Shown: positions 6,109 through 8,979 of the stretch, piece by piece
Layout: the number at the start of each line of letters is the position of its first letter
How positions within the stretch are numbered: position 1 is the first letter of the stretch
Assembly (NCBI GenBank): GCA_035938875.1
Contig: DASZGL010000046.1
Coordinates: forward strand, 1-8,979
DNA: 8,979 bases
Direction of reading: 5' to 3'
DNA from: DASZGL01 sp035938875
GTDB lineage: Bacteria > Chloroflexota > Dormibacteria > Aeolococcales > Aeolococcaceae
The notes under the pieces: model-generated
The model's input: only the letters and a program-made list of their open reading frames with translations
What the model was told of the DNA's origin: nothing
Databases searched by the model: none
Position numbers and translations under genes: made by a program

Positions 6109-6872
6109 GCGCGCACCACCGTCAGCGGTGCTCGGGGGACCGCGTCGTCGAGGTCACCGCACCGTGCGAGGATGAGCTCGACGGCGAGCGCCCCGGCGGA
6201 GCGAGCGCGGGCCACCCGGGGCCCGAGGTGGACCTCGTCCGCCCCCGCCCCGGCGAGCAGGGCGAGGTCGGGCTGCGCCAGGCCACCTTCGGGGCCGACG
6301 GCCAATGCGATGACGGATGCCGGCTCGACGGCGAGCCGCGCCAGGGGGGCGTTGGCGTCGGTGGTCAGCGCCAGGACTCGGGCGCCGACGGGAAGCGCCG
6401 CCAGCGCCTCGGCGAGAAGCATCAGCCGGCGCACCACAGGCGGCGAGCCGCGCCCCGACAGTCCGGCCGTCTCCCTGGCGATGGCCTGCCAGCGCTCGCC
6501 GCGCATCGCCGCTCGCCGCACGTCGGGTCGCGCCATGGTGCGCTCGGTCACCACCGGGCAGATCTCGGCGGCACCGGCCTCGGTCAGCGCCGCGACCGCA
6601 TCGTCCATCCCCTCCTTGGGGAGCGATTGGAGGACGTGGATGCGGCAGCGCGGCTCACCGGTCGACGGTCGGCTCCACTCGACGGTGCCCTCGACGTGCT
6701 CGTCGCCGATCCGCTCGAGGACGACACCGTACTCGCGGCCGCCGTCATCCACCACCACGGCGCGCTCCCCTGGCCGTGCCCGTAGAGATCGTGCGAGGTG
6801 GGCGGCATCCGCGCCCTCGATGACGACTCGACCATTGCTGATCGCGTCAGCGGTCACGTAGAACCGAGGCAC
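6105..6872 (-). CDS. rsmE: RsmE-type 16S rRNA m3U1498 methyltransferase, divergent C-terminal motif
   Basis: RsmE is a SPOUT (trefoil-knot) enzyme that N3-methylates U1498 of 16S rRNA. The 255-residue product has the family length, an N-terminal PUA-like domain (about 1-70), the conserved stretch LPKEGMDDAVAALTEAG (84-100), ERT at 110-112, ERWQAIARETAGLSGR (126-141) and the SAM-knot motif GPEGG (193-197). The final signature is unusual. Most homologues read LGxRILRTETA (LRTSTA in actinobacteria), whereas residues 216-226 here are LGPRVARARSA, without the Leu-Arg-Thr-Glu/Ser-Thr core. The enzyme may still be active, since the knot glycines are intact. It begins at a GTG without a clear ribosome site and is the first gene of the rsmE-mtaB-HIT unit. 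Confidence 0.88.
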   Translation of the reverse strand: MPRFYVTADAISNGRVVIEGADAAHLARSLRARPGERAVVVDDGGREYGVVLERIGDEHVEGTVEWSRPSTGEPRCRIHVLQSLPKEGMDDAVAALTEAGAAEICPVVTERTMARPDVRRAAMRGERWQAIARETAGLSGRGSPPVVRRLMLLAEALAALPVGARVLALTTDANAPLARLAVEPASVIALAVGPEGGLAQPDLALLAGAGADEVHLGPRVARARSAGALAVELILARCGDLDDAVPRAPLTVVRA

Positions 6873-6875
6873 TCC

Positions 6876-6880
6876 GGGAG
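6876..6880 (+). promoter_or_regulatory. Probable ribosome-binding site deciding the alpha/beta hydrolase start
   Basis: GGGAG lies four bases before the in-frame GTG at 6885. The frame is open further upstream to an ATG at 6798, but using that would run 75 bases into the opposing rsmE gene and add about 29 residues with no family match. A second in-frame GTG at 6909 has no purine-rich site as good. The spacing is a little short, so this is moderate evidence. Confidence 0.45.
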
Positions 6881-6884
6881 TCTA

Positions 6885-7715
6885 GTGACACGCACTACTG
6901 TTGCCGGGGTGACCGGCGATGCGCTCAGCGCGCGAACCGTCGATGACGTGCGCCTCGCCGTCAGCGTGCACGGCAGCGGCCCGACGCTGGTGATGATCCC
7001 CGGCTTGGGATCCAGCCGCCGCGTCTACGATCCGTTGGTACCACACCTGGCGCGACACCTGTGCGTGGTCGTGTTCGACCCCCGCGGCATCGGCGAGTCG
7101 GACTTCGTCGAAGGCCCCTACACGATGTCGCAGCTCGCCGCCGACGCCGTCGCGGTGATCGACGCGCTCGACGAGCCGGCAGCGTCGGTGTGGGGGGCCT
7201 CGATGGGCGGCATGGTTGCCCAGCACGTCGCCATCGAGCACGGCGAGCGTGTGCAGCGTCTGCTGTTGGCGTGCACCGGACCCGGCGGCCCGCATACGGT
7301 GCCGGCCCAGCCCGCCGCGACACGTGCCCTGCTCGGCAAGGGTGCGAGCACGCCGGCCGAGGCCTACAGACTCGCCTGCACGGTGATGTACTCGCCGGAG
7401 TTCCAGAGAAGGCATGCTGCCTTCATCGAGGACGAGGTCCGCCACCGCGGCCTCCATCCCGTGCGCGCCCGGGTGTTCAACGCCCAGTACGAGGCGGCGA
7501 GGCAGCACGACACCTATGAGCGGCTGCCGTCGATCACCACGCCAACCCTGGTGCTCCACGGCACCGATGATCTAGTCGTCCCTGTCCAGAACGGCGAGCT
7601 CATCGCCGCGCGGGTGCCCGGAGCTCAGTGGCAGCCCTTCCCACGCGGCAGCCACCTCTTCTTCCACGAGACACCGGAGGCGGTAGCCGCTGCCGTGCTC
7701 GCCTTTCTCGACTAG
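6885..7715 (+). CDS. Alpha/beta hydrolase-fold enzyme
   Basis: From GTG 6885 the product has 276 residues, usual for a stand-alone cytosolic alpha/beta hydrolase. The oxyanion-hole strand IPGLGSS is at 38-44 and FDPRGIGES at 64-72. The nucleophile elbow GASMGG places Ser106, and the likely acid is Asp228 in HGTDD, with catalytic His257 in GSHLF; the triad is complete. The cap region lies about 130-200. The family includes esterases, lactonases such as 3-oxoadipate enol-lactonase, haloperoxidase-like enzymes and C-C bond hydrolases, and sequence alone does not pick a substrate. No signal peptide or membrane segment is seen. It is divergent from rsmE and convergent with the amidohydrolase, sharing one CTAG at its stop, so it is probably a single-gene transcript. 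Confidence 0.9.
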   Translation: MTRTTVAGVTGDALSARTVDDVRLAVSVHGSGPTLVMIPGLGSSRRVYDPLVPHLARHLCVVVFDPRGIGESDFVEGPYTMSQLAADAVAVIDALDEPAASVWGASMGGMVAQHVAIEHGERVQRLLLACTGPGGPHTVPAQPAATRALLGKGASTPAEAYRLACTVMYSPEFQRRHAAFIEDEVRHRGLHPVRARVFNAQYEAARQHDTYERLPSITTPTLVLHGTDDLVVPVQNGELIAARVPGAQWQPFPRGSHLFFHETPEAVAAAVLAFLD

Positions 7716-8947
7716 ACGGTCGCGGGTTCGCGGACGGGTGGCAGCGCGTAGAGCTCGGCGGCGTTCTCGCCGAAGATGCGCCTGCGCTGCGCCTCCGACA
7801 GCGATGCGGTCGACTCGGCCAGCTCGGCGACGACGCCGGGGAACTTGGCGTCGGGGTGCGGGTAGTCCGACGCCCAGATGATCCGGTCGGCGCCGCACAG
7901 CGGGCTGTTTGCCGTCGCCGCGATGAACTCCTCGTCGGCGTCGAAGCTGATCCAGCACTGCCGGCGGAAGTACTCCGAGGGGCGCATCGTCAGGTAGGGG
8001 ACGTCCCAGCGGAACACCTCCTGGTGATGGTCGAGACGTTCCAGCCAGGGCACGATCCAACCGCCGTTGGCCTCCAGCAGGATGACCTTGAGGGTGGGGA
8101 AGCGCTCGAGGACGCCGCCGCTGATGAGGAACGCGGCGCTGAGCATCATGTCGAAGGGGTTGGCGATCGCCTGGCTGAAGTAGATGTTGCCAAGCCCGAC
8201 CTGAGCTCCGATGGCGGCCATGTCATCGTCGAATGAGAACGAGGCCAGGCCGAGGGCGCGACAGGCACCGGGAACGTCGGCCATGAGGAAGGGATGCAGC
8301 CCCACGGGCAGCCCGGTCTCGCACAGCGCCGCCCATATGGGGTCGTAACGGCTGTCGTTGAGCTGGGTGTTGGGGATCAGCGGATTGGGGCGCATGAAGA
8401 CAGCGGCATGGCCGAGCCTGCGGCATTCGTGAATCGCCTCGACGGTCAGCGACACATCCTGCTGGGGCACGGCGCCGACGGCGAACAGGCGATCTGGGGC
8501 GTGGCTGCAGTAATCGCTGATCCACCGGTTGTAGGCGCTGCACTGCGCTGCGGCGAATCGGTGGTCCTCGACGGCGGCGATGCCCAGCATCGCCGTGGGA
8601 TAGATGACGCTCTGCTGGATGCCCTCGGGGCGCAGCGCGTCGAGGCGGGCGCCGGGCTCGAAGGCGCCACGCTGGCACTCGGTGTAGCGCAGCTGACCGG
8701 CCATGGCCCGCGCCTGGTCCTCGTGCGACATGCCCGCCGTGCCGGCGAGCGCGAAGCCGTTGCTGCTGCCGCGCCGGTTGTCGAAAACGCTGAGCTCGCG
8801 TCCCTCCGCGTCGGTCTCGATGTGCCAGATGCGATCGCGATACTCGACCGGCGCGTAGCCGGGAAGAGCATCCGGTGGCTCGAGAACGTGACCGTCGCCG
8901 TCGACGATGCGAAACCCGCGGATCGACTCCAGGGCGCTCTCACCCAT
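7712..8947 (-). CDS. Amidohydrolase_2 family metal-dependent hydrolase (ACMSD-like TIM barrel)
   Basis: The 411-residue product resembles the amidohydrolase_2 branch that includes aminocarboxymuconate-semialdehyde decarboxylase and related decarboxylases and hydrolases of aromatic or carboxylated compounds. Candidate metal or active-site residues are D18 and H20 (DGDGH near the N-terminus), H218 (GLHP), E292 (LLEANGGW) and D361 with H364 (WASDYPHPD); the last motif is characteristic. The substrate cannot be deduced. The start is well supported by GGAGGA at 8956-8961, eight bases upstream of the ATG. The stop TAG (7712-7714) shares CTAG with the opposing hydrolase stop. Many soil bacteria carry several paralogues of this family, so the presence of this one says little about local context. 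Confidence 0.9.
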   Translation of the reverse strand: MGESALESIRGFRIVDGDGHVLEPPDALPGYAPVEYRDRIWHIETDAEGRELSVFDNRRGSSNGFALAGTAGMSHEDQARAMAGQLRYTECQRGAFEPGARLDALRPEGIQQSVIYPTAMLGIAAVEDHRFAAAQCSAYNRWISDYCSHAPDRLFAVGAVPQQDVSLTVEAIHECRRLGHAAVFMRPNPLIPNTQLNDSRYDPIWAALCETGLPVGLHPFLMADVPGACRALGLASFSFDDDMAAIGAQVGLGNIYFSQAIANPFDMMLSAAFLISGGVLERFPTLKVILLEANGGWIVPWLERLDHHQEVFRWDVPYLTMRPSEYFRRQCWISFDADEEFIAATANSPLCGADRIIWASDYPHPDAKFPGVVAELAESTASLSEAQRRRIFGENAAELYALPPVREPATV

Positions 8948-8955
8948 GCCGCTCT

Positions 8956-8961
8956 TCCTCC
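8956..8961 (-). promoter_or_regulatory. Strong Shine-Dalgarno site of the amidohydrolase gene
   Basis: On the minus strand GGAGGA precedes the ATG at 8947 with an eight-base spacer. It is the best ribosome-binding site in the window; the other genes rely on weak sites or on overlap with an upstream stop. It fixes the amidohydrolase start. Confidence 0.75.
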
Positions 8962-8979
8962 AACCGGCGCCCGGCGTCC

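Noticed and set aside
5809..6861. A 350-codon plus-strand frame across the mtaB/rsmE junction
   Set aside because: It overlaps two well-supported minus-strand genes and is low-complexity, rich in Arg, Ser, Ala and Thr; it is a mirror of their coding.
6798..6884. Upstream ATG start for the alpha/beta hydrolase
   Set aside because: It would overlap the start of rsmE on the other strand by 75 bases, and the added segment has no family similarity. GTG 6885 has GGGAG upstream.

Overview
The window is a compact, high-GC bacterial chromosome segment made of conserved housekeeping genes plus two peripheral metabolic hydrolases. I see no phage, transposon, tRNA, rRNA or CRISPR. A CIRCE/HrcA heat-shock system, MtaB, and frequent GTG starts with weak Shine-Dalgarno sites would fit Chloroflexota or Dormibacterota-like soil bacteria, or a deep actinobacterium. 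That placement is inference from gene content and composition, not from a phylogenetic marker.

Layout. Positions 2-127 (+) hold the C-terminus of an unidentified protein ending in a membrane helix. Its stop overlaps the start of hemW (124-1278, +), a heme chaperone of the radical-SAM family. The following 376-base gap contains a long imperfect hairpin built from TGTGGA/TCCACA arms (1289-1349), a probable small gene (1427-1612) and a textbook CIRCE operator (1615-1641). The operator heads the heat-shock operon hrcA (1655-2728), grpE (2747-3331) and dnaJ (3337-4446). dnaK is absent from its usual place between grpE and dnaJ.

Converging on dnaJ from the other strand is a tightly coupled unit read rsmE (6872-6105), mtaB (6108-4798), then a HIT-family hydrolase (4801-4457). 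Each junction is a 4-base ATGA overlap. These genes modify 16S rRNA, modify tRNA next to the anticodon, and hydrolyse nucleotide conjugates. The same gene order is commonly seen downstream of dnaJ in other phyla, so the block looks inverted here. Divergent from rsmE, with only about 12 bases between start codons, is an alpha/beta hydrolase (6885-7715, +). Its stop shares a single CTAG with the stop of a convergent amidohydrolase_2-family enzyme (8947-7712, -).

Working together: HrcA represses its own operon through CIRCE, and GrpE and DnaJ serve a DnaK encoded elsewhere. rsmE-mtaB-HIT is a translation-quality/nucleotide-hygiene operon. The two hydrolases have no clear link to the rest. I found no convincing new multi-gene system. 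The best leads are the TGTGGA hairpin behind hemW, the dnaK-less CIRCE operon with its inverted neighbour block, and an RsmE that lacks the usual C-terminal signature.
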